A DNA stretch of 29,904 nt from a virus: the IMG/VR virus record IMGVR_UViG_3300021961_000426, positions 1-29,904 of that record; one strand, 5' to 3'. This document shows positions 15,944 to 23,575 of the stretch, piece after piece (position 1 is the first letter of the stretch; each line of letters opens with the position of its first letter). The position numbers and the translations under genes are program-made. The notes beneath the pieces are model-generated. The model did no database searches. It had not been told where the DNA came from and saw only the letters and a list, made by a program, of their open reading frames with translations.

Positions 15944-17025
15944 TATCCTGTATAACTACCGCTAGAGGTAAATTTTAAAACTGTATAAGAACCATCAGTT
16001 GTAACAGTTGGGCTACCTGTTGTAGTGCCTGTGTAATTAGCTGTAAGCATCCGTAAGATAACTACACCTGAGCCTCCATCGCCACCAGAATAATATCCGC
16101 TATTAAAAGAACCTCCGCCGCCACCGCCTCCGGTATTAACAGTTGCATCACTACCAACTCCAGTTGATGACCCATTGCCGCCACCACCAGAGCCCCCTGT
16201 TCCAGCAGTTCCTGGTGAATAACTTGTAGAATTACCACCACCACCTCCACCGGCATAAGTTACTGATGAACCTGTAATAGATGAGGCTGAACCATTACCC
16301 CCATTACCAGATATACCAGTCTGACCTGTTGCACCTACAGCACCTGCACCTCCACCTCCACCTGCACCTGTGCTAACGGATGCTCCACCATTATTACCTT
16401 GACCAACAGTTCCTGAACCACCTGAAGTAGCAGTTCCTGACCAAGCAGAACCACCACCTGAACCACCGCTGGCGCCGTTTCTAATGCCATCACTATTTTC
16501 ATTAGAGCCACCGCCGCCACCGCCTATAGATGTGATTGTACTAAAACCTGTTCCACTTAAAACTGAATTTGAACCGTTCGACCCTCTTGAAAAAGTAGAG
16601 GTAGAACCTGCTCCACCACCACCTACTGTAACTGTACAAGTAGTTCCTACCTCAATAGTTATAGTGTCTGTAAGTAATCCTCCAGCTCCTCCGCCACCAG
16701 CTACTCCATCTCCACCACCAGCACCACCAGCGACTACAAGATAATCAATATCATAAGGATAGTTATCCATAGTTGTTGTTAGCCAATCGCTTCCATCATA
16801 TAGTTCGACTACAGATTCTGTTGTGTTATAGCGAATCATACCTTGAGCTGGGCTAGCGGGTCTTTGTGCAGTTGAGCCTGAAGGTATATTTATTCGGCTT
16901 ACGCCATCGTTGATAACAAGATTTCCTGTTTTAGCAGGTATAGAGATTGTATTAAGTCCAGATACAGCAGGTGATTCTACTGTTATTTCGCCTGAAGTAG
17001 ACCCTTTTAGTTTGAATGTTGCCAT
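15943..17025 (-). CDS. Glycine-rich fibre/adhesin protein 4, 360 aa
   Basis: The N-terminal domain (1-45) reads MATFKLKGSTSGEITVESPA and closely matches that of the paralogue at 19451-20551. A connector follows (STAQRPASPAQGMIRYNTTE at 51-70, then ELYDGSDW). From about residue 98 to 320 the protein is dominated by glycine runs separated by short Ser/Thr/Asn loops, and it ends with GVVILRM and FTSSGSYTG. Such sequences form polyglycine-II helix bundles in phage S16 gp38-type adhesins, where the loops bind the receptor; that comparison is from family knowledge. The likely role is host recognition at the fibre tip. It is the last of four paralogues in transcription order and starts 9 bases after the previous one. 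Confidence 0.85.
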   Translation of the reverse strand: MATFKLKGSTSGEITVESPAVSGLNTISIPAKTGNLVINDGVSRINIPSGSTAQRPASPAQGMIRYNTTESVVELYDGSDWLTTTMDNYPYDIDYLVVAGGAGGGDGVAGGGGAGGLLTDTITIEVGTTCTVTVGGGGAGSTSTFSRGSNGSNSVLSGTGFSTITSIGGGGGGSNENSDGIRNGASGGSGGGSAWSGTATSGGSGTVGQGNNGGASVSTGAGGGGGAGAVGATGQTGISGNGGNGSASSITGSSVTYAGGGGGGNSTSYSPGTAGTGGSGGGGNGSSTGVGSDATVNTGGGGGGGSFNSGYYSGGDGGSGVVILRMLTANYTGTTTGSPTVTTDGSYTVLKFTSSGSYTG

Positions 17026-17034
17026 TGAGTATCC

Positions 17035-18066
17035 TTATCCTGTATAACTTCCTGAGCTTGTATATGTTAGTATCGTGTCTGAACCATCTGTAGTTACTGT
17101 AGGTGAGCCTGTAGTTGTACCAGAGTATCTATCTGTAGGCATACGAAGTATTACCACACCTGAACCGCCTGAGCCACCAGTATTGTCACTTCTATTACCA
17201 CCGCCACCACCACCAGTATTAGCAGTTCCTGCAGTTCCACTACCAGAGCTACCTCCTGCTCCGCCACCACCAGAACCTCCAGCAGCTCCGCCATTTGCAT
17301 GGCATCCACCGCCACCTCCAGCACGAGTTACAGATGTGCCAGTAATTGATGAAGCTAAACCTGCACCACCAGCTCCAGCAGAGCTAGAGCTACCATTACC
17401 ACCAACTGCATTAGCGCCACCACCACCACCACCACCTGATAATGTTATAGTGCTTGTAGAAGTTCTAAAACCTAATCCACCATTATTTCCTTGACCTGCT
17501 GTTCCAGCACCACCAGCCGTTGTTCCATTTGCTTGAAAACTAATAGCTGTTCCGCCTCCACCAGAGCCTCCATTATAACCAGCATTACCATCAAGATTAT
17601 TTCCACCTCCACCACCACCTATTGATGTAACGCTTACAATTCCACCAGAGATTGAGCTATCACTTCCACTATAAGATGCAGCACCACCAGCACCTACAGT
17701 GATTGTATAATTATTACCTTGTGTAAAAGTTGTAGTGTTTGTTAAATACCCACCAGCGCCGCCGCCTCCGCCTTTATAGTATGTATTTGAAAATGTAATT
17801 CTTCCACCACCGCCACCACCTGCTACGGATAAATAAGTGACAGTATAATCATAAGAAGTTGTTAATATTTGTACCCAGTTAGACCCGTCGTAGCCTTCAT
17901 AAGTAGATTCAGTAGTATTGTATCGGACTGTTCCTGCTGTTGGACTTCCAGGTCTTTCAGCAGTTGTGCCTACAGGTACATCAAAACCACCAGAACCATT
18001 ACCACCACCTACGGTGACGTTGTCCTGTATTAAGCTAACACCATTTTCTGTTACGGTAACTGTCAT
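17035..18066 (-). CDS. Glycine-rich fibre/adhesin protein 3, 343 aa
   Basis: The N-terminus (MTVTVTENGVSLIQDNVTVG) resembles the next paralogue upstream (GIDKVQDNATV), so this pair forms a second N-terminal type. The connector is GTTAERPGSPTAGTVRYNTT near residue 33, followed by YDGSNWVQ. The glycine-rich body spans about residues 85-300 and ends in GVVILRMPTDRYSGTTTG and YTSSGSYTG. At 17416-17436 seven consecutive Gly codons are six GGT plus one GGC, a microsatellite that could slip in frame. The predicted fold is a polyglycine-II sandwich with variable loops; a receptor-binding role is inferred from the phage S16 gp38 family. Its start overlaps the upstream stop (TAATG). Confidence 0.85.
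   Translation of the reverse strand: MTVTVTENGVSLIQDNVTVGGGNGSGGFDVPVGTTAERPGSPTAGTVRYNTTESTYEGYDGSNWVQILTTSYDYTVTYLSVAGGGGGGRITFSNTYYKGGGGGAGGYLTNTTTFTQGNNYTITVGAGGAASYSGSDSSISGGIVSVTSIGGGGGGNNLDGNAGYNGGSGGGGTAISFQANGTTAGGAGTAGQGNNGGLGFRTSTSTITLSGGGGGGGANAVGGNGSSSSAGAGGAGLASSITGTSVTRAGGGGGCHANGGAAGGSGGGGAGGSSGSGTAGTANTGGGGGGNRSDNTGGSGGSGVVILRMPTDRYSGTTTGSPTVTTDGSDTILTYTSSGSYTG
17416..17436 (-). repeat. GGT trinucleotide microsatellite coding for seven glycines
   Basis: Six consecutive GGT codons plus one GGC on the minus strand lie inside glycine-rich adhesin 3. Loss or gain of units would keep the frame. Shorter GGN runs occur in the other three adhesin genes. Confidence 0.8.
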
Positions 18067-19052
18067 TATGCTGTGTATGAACCACTAGATGTAAATGTTA
18101 ATATTGTGTCTGTTCCGTCTGTAGTTACTGTTGGTGAACCTGTTGTAGTACCAGTATATCTTGCTGTAGGAACTCTTAATATAACTACGCCTGAACCACC
18201 TGCACCACCAGCAGTCTCACCACCACCGCCACCACCACCAGTATTAGCAGTTCCTGCAGTTCCAGTTCCAGTAACAGCACCACCACCACCACCACCTGTG
18301 CCACCAGAGCCTGCAACTGACGCAGCAGTACCACCACCACCTCCAGCACGAGTAACAGATGAACCAGTAATGCTGCTAGCTAAACCAACGCCTCCAGTGC
18401 CTCCAGTGCTTCCAGAGCCGTTGCCGCCAACAGCGCCCGCACCGCCACCACCTCCAGCTGCCCACGGACCTGGACCGCTTACATAGCCTGCGCTAGTGCC
18501 ACCAGCAAAACCTTGACCTGATGTGCCAGAGCCAGCTGTTCCTGGGCTAATACTTACTCCACCTCCCGAACCTCCTGAAGCTGGGTTTACACTAGGATAA
18601 CTTCCGCCGCCACCTCCACCTACAGCAGTTGTTAGCCCAGTTAATGTTGAGTTTGACCCATTAGTGCCTGGAACTGCCGAAGTAGCTGCGGCTGCTCCAC
18701 CAGCACCAACTGTTGCTGTATATACAGAACCGATAGTTAAGTTTGTAGTTCCTGTTAAATAACCACCAGCACCTCCACCGCCACTATAGTTATCTCCCGC
18801 GCCACCTCCACCTGCTACAATTAAGTAGTCAGCAGAGTATGTATAAACTGAAGTATCTACTTGAACCCAAGCACTTCCATTATAAGTTTCGTAACTAGAT
18901 TCTGTGGTGTTATATCTTAGTACACCTACAGTTGGACTTCCTGGTCTTTGAGCAGTCGTTCCTGACGGAACTGTAAAACCGCCTGTACCAGATACAGTCG
19001 CATTGTCTTGTACTTTATCTATCCCTGTGGTTCCGTCAATATTCGCTGTCAT
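18066..19052 (-). CDS. Glycine-rich fibre/adhesin protein 2, 328 aa
   Basis: The N-terminus is MTANIDGTTGIDKVQDN, then the connector SGTTAQRPGSPTVGVLRYNT and YNGSAWVQVDTSVYTYSADY. The body from about residue 78 to 285 alternates glycine runs with Ser/Thr/Ala loops. The end reads GVVILRVPTARYTGTTTG, then FTSSGSYTA. The general plan is the same as the three paralogues, but loops differ in length and sequence. The Gly runs are coded mostly by GGT and GGC, so the opposite strand shows long Pro-rich open frames that are not genes. It lies between the 128-aa fibre-associated gene and adhesin 3, with TAATG overlaps at both ends. A receptor-binding role is inferred. Confidence 0.85.
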   Translation of the reverse strand: MTANIDGTTGIDKVQDNATVSGTGGFTVPSGTTAQRPGSPTVGVLRYNTTESSYETYNGSAWVQVDTSVYTYSADYLIVAGGGGAGDNYSGGGGAGGYLTGTTNLTIGSVYTATVGAGGAAAATSAVPGTNGSNSTLTGLTTAVGGGGGGSYPSVNPASGGSGGGVSISPGTAGSGTSGQGFAGGTSAGYVSGPGPWAAGGGGGAGAVGGNGSGSTGGTGGVGLASSITGSSVTRAGGGGGTAASVAGSGGTGGGGGGAVTGTGTAGTANTGGGGGGGETAGGAGGSGVVILRVPTARYTGTTTGSPTVTTDGTDTILTFTSSGSYTA

Positions 19053-19438
19053 TATTCAGTTACCTCAACCCATCCTGTTGTGTTATCTGCTTGGTGTGCA
19101 TCTTCATCCCATACATATCTGTTACCATCTGTTGGATATGGTAATGGACAATCCCACTGACAAGTATCTTCATTTAGTGTCCATGAAGCATAGGGTTGTG
19201 GTGGAATAAATGCGTCTCTAGTTGCATCATAGGTAAAACCTATTCCTGCATAATTTTTTCTTAGCGCAACACCGCCATCTGGGTTGCCGTCTTGTCCATA
19301 ATGAACACCACCTCTTGTATTATAAGATGTTTGTATCCATGTACCTGGTGAGTCGTCAACAAAGGTGTCGAAGAAATCTGCTTCTGCGACTATAACCTTG
19401 GTAACAACTCCGTCTGCTACTTTTGCATAATGTGCCAT
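19052..19438 (-). CDS. Fibre-associated protein, 128 aa (possible fibre assembly or tip protein)
   Basis: The sequence starts MAHYAKVADGVVTKVIVAEA and contains GTWIQTSYNTRGGVHYG (32-48), KNYAGIGFTYDATRDAFIPP (61-80) and YASWTLNEDTCQWDCP (83-98). It ends in an acidic, aromatic tail. I recognise this as a family common in cyanophages and other marine phages, usually next to tail fibre genes, for which assembly-chaperone or structural roles have been suggested; I know no experimental proof. The gene is flanked by glycine-rich adhesins on both sides, with an AAGGAG ribosome site in the 12-base space upstream and a TAATG overlap downstream. That position supports a link to the adhesins. Confidence 0.85.
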   Translation of the reverse strand: MAHYAKVADGVVTKVIVAEADFFDTFVDDSPGTWIQTSYNTRGGVHYGQDGNPDGGVALRKNYAGIGFTYDATRDAFIPPQPYASWTLNEDTCQWDCPLPYPTDGNRYVWDEDAHQADNTTGWVEVTE

Positions 19439-19450
19439 AAATTGCTCCTT

Positions 19451-20551
19451 TTAAGCTGTATAAGTTCCTGAACTTTTAAATATTAGTATAGTGTCTGTTC
19501 CATCAGTAGTAACTGTAGGTGAACCTGTTGTAGTTCCTGAATAATTGACTGTAGGCATACGTAAGATAACAACACCTGAACCACCAGCACCAGAACTACC
19601 AACATTACCTACACCACCAGAACCGCCACCTGTGTTTGCTGCGGCAGAAGATGAACTAGCTCCAACTCCACCAGCAGTTCCACCACCAGAGCCACCAGCA
19701 CCAGTAGTTGCGCCTACATATCCAGCTCCTCCACCACCTCCAGCAAAATATACTGAGGTGCTTACTACTTCACCAACTGAGTTAGATGTAGCTTGTGCTG
19801 TTGTAATAATAGCAGTTGTTAGACCAACGCCACCTGCTCCTGCTACTGTAGTACTTGAATTGTTTGCACCTGCTGCACCAGCTCCTCCGCCACCAGCTGT
19901 AGCATAAGGACTTGCACTAGATGAACCATTACCACCTGCATTACCCTGACCAGCAGTACCTGCACCACCATTTGTTGGAGGAGAAGAACCGCCGCCTCCA
20001 CCTGAACCACCTGATAAACCTCCACCAGCGCCAGAAAAAGCTCCGCCTCCGCCGCCACCAACAGCAGTTAAACTTAATCCGGTTGAGTTGCTCCCAGAAA
20101 TACCTCTGCTAGCTCCAGCACTTTGACCTGCAGCACCAGCACCTACCGTAAATGAATATGTTGTGCCAGACCCCGATGTAAAAGTAGTTGAACCTGATAA
20201 AAGTCCCCCTGCACCGCCACCGCCGCCTGTATTTGTACCTCCTGAAGCTCCGCCAGCAACAATAAGATAATCAACAGAGTATGGATAACCTTCAGTACTT
20301 ACTATTTCCCAAAGAGTGCCATTGTATATTTCTAATTGTGACTCGGTTGTGTTATATCTTAAATCGCCTTGAGCGGGGCTTACAGGTCTTTGTGCTGTTG
20401 TACCCGCTGGGACTTCTATAGAACCTGTGCCATCATTGATTATCATAGTGCCCGTACTTGCAGGTATAGTAAGCGTGTTTGTTCCCGCAACTGCCGGAGC
20501 TGATATTGTTATTTCACCTGAAGTAGAGCCTTTTAGATTAATTGATGCCAT
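19451..20551 (-). CDS. Glycine-rich fibre/adhesin protein 1, 366 aa
   Basis: Residues 1-45 (MASINLKGSTSGEITISAPA) are of the same type as adhesin 4. The connector GTTAQRPVSPAQGDLRYNTT is followed by EIYNGTLWEIVSTEGYPYSV. The glycine-rich body (about 100-325) includes long Ser/Ala-rich loops and ends in GVVILRMPTVNYSGTTTG and FKSSGTYTA. The likely fold is a polyglycine-II bundle with receptor-binding loops, as in S16 gp38-like adhesins (family knowledge). It begins 14 bases inside the 3' end of the 56-aa XkdW-like gene. It is separated from the other three adhesins by the 128-aa gene, which suggests an older duplication followed by local tandem copying. Confidence 0.85.
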   Translation of the reverse strand: MASINLKGSTSGEITISAPAVAGTNTLTIPASTGTMIINDGTGSIEVPAGTTAQRPVSPAQGDLRYNTTESQLEIYNGTLWEIVSTEGYPYSVDYLIVAGGASGGTNTGGGGGAGGLLSGSTTFTSGSGTTYSFTVGAGAAGQSAGASRGISGSNSTGLSLTAVGGGGGGAFSGAGGGLSGGSGGGGGSSPPTNGGAGTAGQGNAGGNGSSSASPYATAGGGGAGAAGANNSSTTVAGAGGVGLTTAIITTAQATSNSVGEVVSTSVYFAGGGGGAGYVGATTGAGGSGGGTAGGVGASSSSAAANTGGGSGGVGNVGSSGAGGSGVVILRMPTVNYSGTTTGSPTVTTDGTDTILIFKSSGTYTA

Positions 20552-20708
20552 CTAGTTGCTCCTGTGTTGGTTTGGCAAGTGTTGGATGTTCCCATAACTT
20601 GATGTAATCACCTCTGCCATCGCTGTCGTTTTGTAAATAAATTACTGTTAAGAAATCATTATCAGTTAATTGTGGATAGATTGCTTTTATTTTTTCAGGT
20701 AATGTCAT
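20538..20708 (-). CDS. XkdW-like small protein, 56 aa
   Basis: This short gene starts at an ATG that shares one base with the TAA of the C1q-like gene (TAATG) and ends TAA, overlapping the next gene by 14 bases. The product begins MTLPEKIKAIYPQLTDNDF, continues VIYLQNDSDGRGDYIKLWEH and ends PTLAKPTQEQLDGIN. The pattern (L.P.L...DF, LQNDSDG.GDYI..W.HP, PT.EQL) resembles the phage XkdW family, whose members lie beside tail fibre genes; the match is from memory. Without this gene, the 156 bases between its neighbours would be empty in a region with no other such gap. A fibre-associated role is likely. Confidence 0.85.
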   Translation of the reverse strand: MTLPEKIKAIYPQLTDNDFLTVIYLQNDSDGRGDYIKLWEHPTLAKPTQEQLDGIN

Positions 20709-21310
20709 TATGCTCCCCTTATTAATGCACCAGAAAATACAGTAACAACACCATTGCCATCGCCACCAACAGATGGAGATGTTGCTATAATTTGAGCATA
20801 TACTTCAATGTAGTCAGTAGTGCCATTCATATATATAACTGCTCCTCCAGAAAGTCCTTCAAATGCAGATTGAGCAACTCCCTGACTTCCTGATAATCTA
20901 CTTAACTCTATTCCGTTTTTGAAAAAAGCACCGTGTGTAGAAGTCACTGATGTTCCTTTACATCTTACAGTAGCATTAACTTGGTAATATCCTTCTACTG
21001 TTGGAGTAAATGTAGATGATGCAAAATTAGAATTTGTGTCAAATCTTTCATTGTCAAAAGTAACTTTTGTATATACATCAGAAGTTACACTTTGGTCAGA
21101 TGATTTCCAAACACTAAATGTTGGACCAGCATTTTGTATAATATCACCAGTCAATGCTGATGCTGGTAATGTTTTGCCAGCTGCCATTGTAATACCACTG
21201 CTATCTACTGTAGCAATGTCTGCACCAGCACTCTGTAGTTTTATTTCACCGGACGTATCCGATGTCATTACTAAGCCACTAGATGTATCCGCGTTTAATG
21301 TTATTGACAT
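20708..21310 (-). CDS. Fibre protein with C1q-like (TNF-fold) C-terminal domain, 200 aa
   Basis: The N-terminal stretch (1-55) reads MSITLNADTSSGLVMTSD and GEIKLQSAGADIATVDSSGI, a repeat-like triple-strand attachment region related to the N-termini of two glycine-rich proteins. From residue 63 the C1q-like domain follows: FSVWKSSDQSVTSDVYTKVT, FDTNSNFASSTFTPTVEGYY, then GAFFKNGIELSRL and a final VTVFSGALIRGA. These blocks match C1q-like head or tail fibre proteins commonly seen in phages. Such domains trimerise and often bind surface glycans. It stands between the classic tail fibre and the XkdW-like gene, 9 bases after the former with an AGGA site. Confidence 0.88.
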   Translation of the reverse strand: MSITLNADTSSGLVMTSDTSGEIKLQSAGADIATVDSSGITMAAGKTLPASALTGDIIQNAGPTFSVWKSSDQSVTSDVYTKVTFDNERFDTNSNFASSTFTPTVEGYYQVNATVRCKGTSVTSTHGAFFKNGIELSRLSGSQGVAQSAFEGLSGGAVIYMNGTTDYIEVYAQIIATSPSVGGDGNGVVTVFSGALIRGA

Positions 21311-21319
21311 AATATATTC

Positions 21320-22321
21320 CTATAATATAACCCAGCGCTGTCCGCTTGGGATGGTTACTGTAACGCCTGAATTTACTGTTATAGGCCCTACACTCATTGC
21401 ACTTTTTCCTGTAGATAAGGTATAGCTTGTTGTTACTATTAATGCATTTTCTTGGAAGACTTCATCACCGCCTCCACCTGTAGCGCCTCCACCAATGCTA
21501 CCCCATGCTGTAGTATACCCTTCAAATTTATCTGTGTCACTATTATACCTCATCATGCCACCTAATGGTGAACCTGGTCTTTGAGCTGTTGTACCGGTTG
21601 GTAATTTTACACTTGCATTAGAAGAAAAAGTTAGTGTTGCTGGTGTTGTTAAGGTTCCACCAGAGATTGTGATTCCTGTAAATGTACCTGTTGTAAATGT
21701 ACCCGCCGCTGCCGCTGTACCACCGATTGCTGGGGGTGAAGCTAAATAATTACTAAATCCTACACCTGAAACTGTGCCTGATGCAGATAAATTTGCCGCA
21801 GTTAAATTGCCTGATGAAGTTAAGTTAGTAAATGTTCCTGCTGCAGCTGTACCTCCACCTATAACTGTACTATCTATAGTACCGCCATTAATATCTGCTG
21901 AAGTTACACTTAAAGAAGCTAAATCATTAATAACATTAACTACATTCGTTGCATCATTAAATACAAGAGTAGTCTTACCAGCTGGAACTGCAACGCCTGT
22001 GCCTGTAGAATTTTTAATAGTAACTGTATCAGCAAGTCCATTATTAACAATGTAGAACTTTTCTATGTTTGGTACAATTAAGTTTCTAGCACCACCTGAT
22101 GTGCCTGTTAGATTAAGTCTTAGATTACGAAAAGGTTGAGTAGCGTTAGAATCAGAGGCTGTTAAAGTAACATCTGCACTAGAAAAACTAACGTCGGCAG
22201 AGCCTGTAATGGCTTCTTCTATTGCCGTACCTAAATTGGTATTGGTAGTAATGCCCCATGTACCTGATTGGTCACCGGTACCAATTAACTCAATTTTTAA
22301 ATCTGAATATGTACTTGCCAT
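21320..22321 (-). CDS. Tail fibre protein with conserved N-terminal domain, 333 aa
   Basis: The N-terminus MASTYSDLKIELIGTGDQSG plus TWGITTNTNLGTAIEEAI is one of the best-conserved phage tail fibre starts; NLIVPNIEKFYIVNNG (about 82-97) belongs to the same domain. A Gly/Thr-rich repeat region follows (about 135-235, with GTFTxxTxSG units). Then comes the connector PTGTTAQRPGSPLGGMMRYN, shared with the glycine-rich proteins, and a C-terminal module (MSVGPITVNSGVTV, then PSGQRWVIL) shared with the 171-aa protein. The N-terminal domain should attach to the virion and the C-terminal parts should reach outward. The gene follows the zinc-ribbon gene after 25 bases containing an AAGGA site. Confidence 0.92.
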   Translation of the reverse strand: MASTYSDLKIELIGTGDQSGTWGITTNTNLGTAIEEAITGSADVSFSSADVTLTASDSNATQPFRNLRLNLTGTSGGARNLIVPNIEKFYIVNNGLADTVTIKNSTGTGVAVPAGKTTLVFNDATNVVNVINDLASLSVTSADINGGTIDSTVIGGGTAAAGTFTNLTSSGNLTAANLSASGTVSGVGFSNYLASPPAIGGTAAAAGTFTTGTFTGITISGGTLTTPATLTFSSNASVKLPTGTTAQRPGSPLGGMMRYNSDTDKFEGYTTAWGSIGGGATGGGGDEVFQENALIVTTSYTLSTGKSAMSVGPITVNSGVTVTIPSGQRWVIL

Positions 22322-22346
22322 AATTTATCCTTGATTTTATGCTATT

Positions 22347-22553
22347 TTAACTCGATTGTCCTTCCATTGGAATACTTGTAGCATGTACTTTAGTATGACG
22401 TTTTTCATTCCAAGCTTCTCCACAATCGGAACATGTACCTGAATTATATTCTTCAGCGTCTACTTTCATACCACAATGTGAACATTCAAGTTCTACTTCA
22501 TAAGCACATTCTACTGTGCCATCTGCTTTTTTAGTTGCATCTATTTTTATCAT
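22347..22553 (-). CDS. Small zinc-ribbon protein, 68 aa
   Basis: Two CxxC pairs (C24-x2-C27 in CSHC and C41-x2-C44 in CSDC) are spaced as in a zinc ribbon. The preceding beta hairpin (GTVECAYEVELE) carries an extra Cys16. The tail is hydrophilic and unstructured. No DNA-binding or enzymatic domain is attached. It overlaps the tandem-repeat gene by 4 bases (ATGA) and precedes the tail fibre gene. I do not know a function; it may be a structural clip in the virion or a small regulator of the host. Confidence 0.82.
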   Translation of the reverse strand: MIKIDATKKADGTVECAYEVELECSHCGMKVDAEEYNSGTCSDCGEAWNEKRHTKVHATSIPMEGQSS

Positions 22554-23575
22554 GCTGCTATCTCCGTCCAGTTAGGCGTTTGTGTTGTTGTTACATCTGT
22601 CCAGTTTGGTGTCTGATTAGTATCTATTTCACCCCATACAAGAGTAAATACATTAGTTTGTCCTTGTGCTTCTACTCCTGTTACATTTACAGTAGTTCCT
22701 GAACCTTCTACTACTGTTACATTTCCTAAATTAGTTATTAATCTAGATGTTAAAGATATAGGAACATTCGCGTCCGCTGTAACACTTTCACTTCCTAATC
22801 CGGTCGTACCTACATTGCCCGTGACATTAACGCTTACACCTGTACCTTCTATTACTGTTACAGAACCTAAAGCACTTGTACCTGCGTCTCCAGTTACTGA
22901 AACATTAACTCCTGTGCCTTCTATGACTGTTGCTGTTCCTAAAGCTGTTGTTCCAGCTAGCCCAGTCACTGTGACATTTGCATCTGCTGTTACTGAATAT
23001 CCACTATCAAGAACCCCAGTGCTTTCAACACCAGTAACATTTACTTCTATATCAAATTTAATTTCTACACTATTTAAAGCTGTTGTACCTTGTACACCTG
23101 TAACACTTACATTTGCATCACCTGTTGCATCAGCTGTACCTAATCCAGTTGTTCCTTGTACACCTGTAACACTCGCGTTTGCATCTGCGGTGATTGTTAC
23201 ATCACCTACTGTTGTAGTGCCTACTTCGCCTGTAACAGCTACACTTACTCCAGTTCCTTCTACTACTGTAACACTGCCTACTGTTGTAGTGCCTGCTTCA
23301 CCTGTAACACTTACATTTGCATCAGCTTCTACACTAGCTGTGCCTAAAGCTGTTATACCAGCTAATCCTGTAACACTTACATTTGCATCTGCGGTGATTG
23401 TTACATCACCTATATTACCTGTTGCATTTACTCCTGTTGGGAATACATTTGCGCCTGCAACAACAGTTTCATTTCCTAGTCCAGTAGTTCCTTGTACACC
23501 CGTAACAGCTACGGAAACACTTATGTTCCCTAACGCCGAAAAGGCGGAGGTGGCTAAAGGGCTATCGGAAAACAT
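22550..23575 (-). CDS. Tandem-repeat beta-rich virion surface protein, 341 aa
   Basis: After a short N-terminus (MFSDSPLATSAFSALGN) the protein consists of about 12-13 repeats of 22 or 24 residues, typified by ADANVSVTGxxGTTxLGxVT with variable linkers such as VVEGTGVSV. The C-terminus has a duplicated motif (QTPNWTDV, then QTPNWTEI) preceded by VWGEIDTN. I remember proteins with the FSDxPF start, VTG repeats and a W-containing end from marine phages, where they are annotated as structural. The repeats suggest a beta-solenoid or a chain of small beta modules forming a fibre whose length depends on repeat number. The gene abuts the 171-aa gene and overlaps the zinc-ribbon gene by 4 bases. Confidence 0.85.
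   Translation of the reverse strand: MFSDSPLATSAFSALGNISVSVAVTGVQGTTGLGNETVVAGANVFPTGVNATGNIGDVTITADANVSVTGLAGITALGTASVEADANVSVTGEAGTTTVGSVTVVEGTGVSVAVTGEVGTTTVGDVTITADANASVTGVQGTTGLGTADATGDANVSVTGVQGTTALNSVEIKFDIEVNVTGVESTGVLDSGYSVTADANVTVTGLAGTTALGTATVIEGTGVNVSVTGDAGTSALGSVTVIEGTGVSVNVTGNVGTTGLGSESVTADANVPISLTSRLITNLGNVTVVEGSGTTVNVTGVEAQGQTNVFTLVWGEIDTNQTPNWTDVTTTQTPNWTEIAA
22690..23515 (-). repeat. Intragenic tandem repeats, 66- and 72-base units
   Basis: About 12 degenerate in-frame units code for 22- or 24-residue repeats (ANVSVTGxxGTTxLGxVT). Some copies are nearly identical at DNA level: a 31-base stretch is exact at 23178-23208 and 23382-23412 (204 bases apart), and an 18-base stretch is exact at 23205-23222 and 23277-23294 (72 bases apart). 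Unit borders are approximate. Confidence 0.8.

Noticed and set aside
16484-19907. Long plus-strand open frames rich in proline opposite the glycine-rich genes (for example 17075-17494, 18073-18486, 19545-19907)
   Set aside because: They are the reverse complement of GGN glycine codons, lack ribosome sites, and oppose well-supported minus-strand genes.
22690-23515. Repeat array as a CRISPR
   Set aside because: Repeats are degenerate, in frame, of 66/72 bases and have no distinct spacers; they code for a repeat protein.
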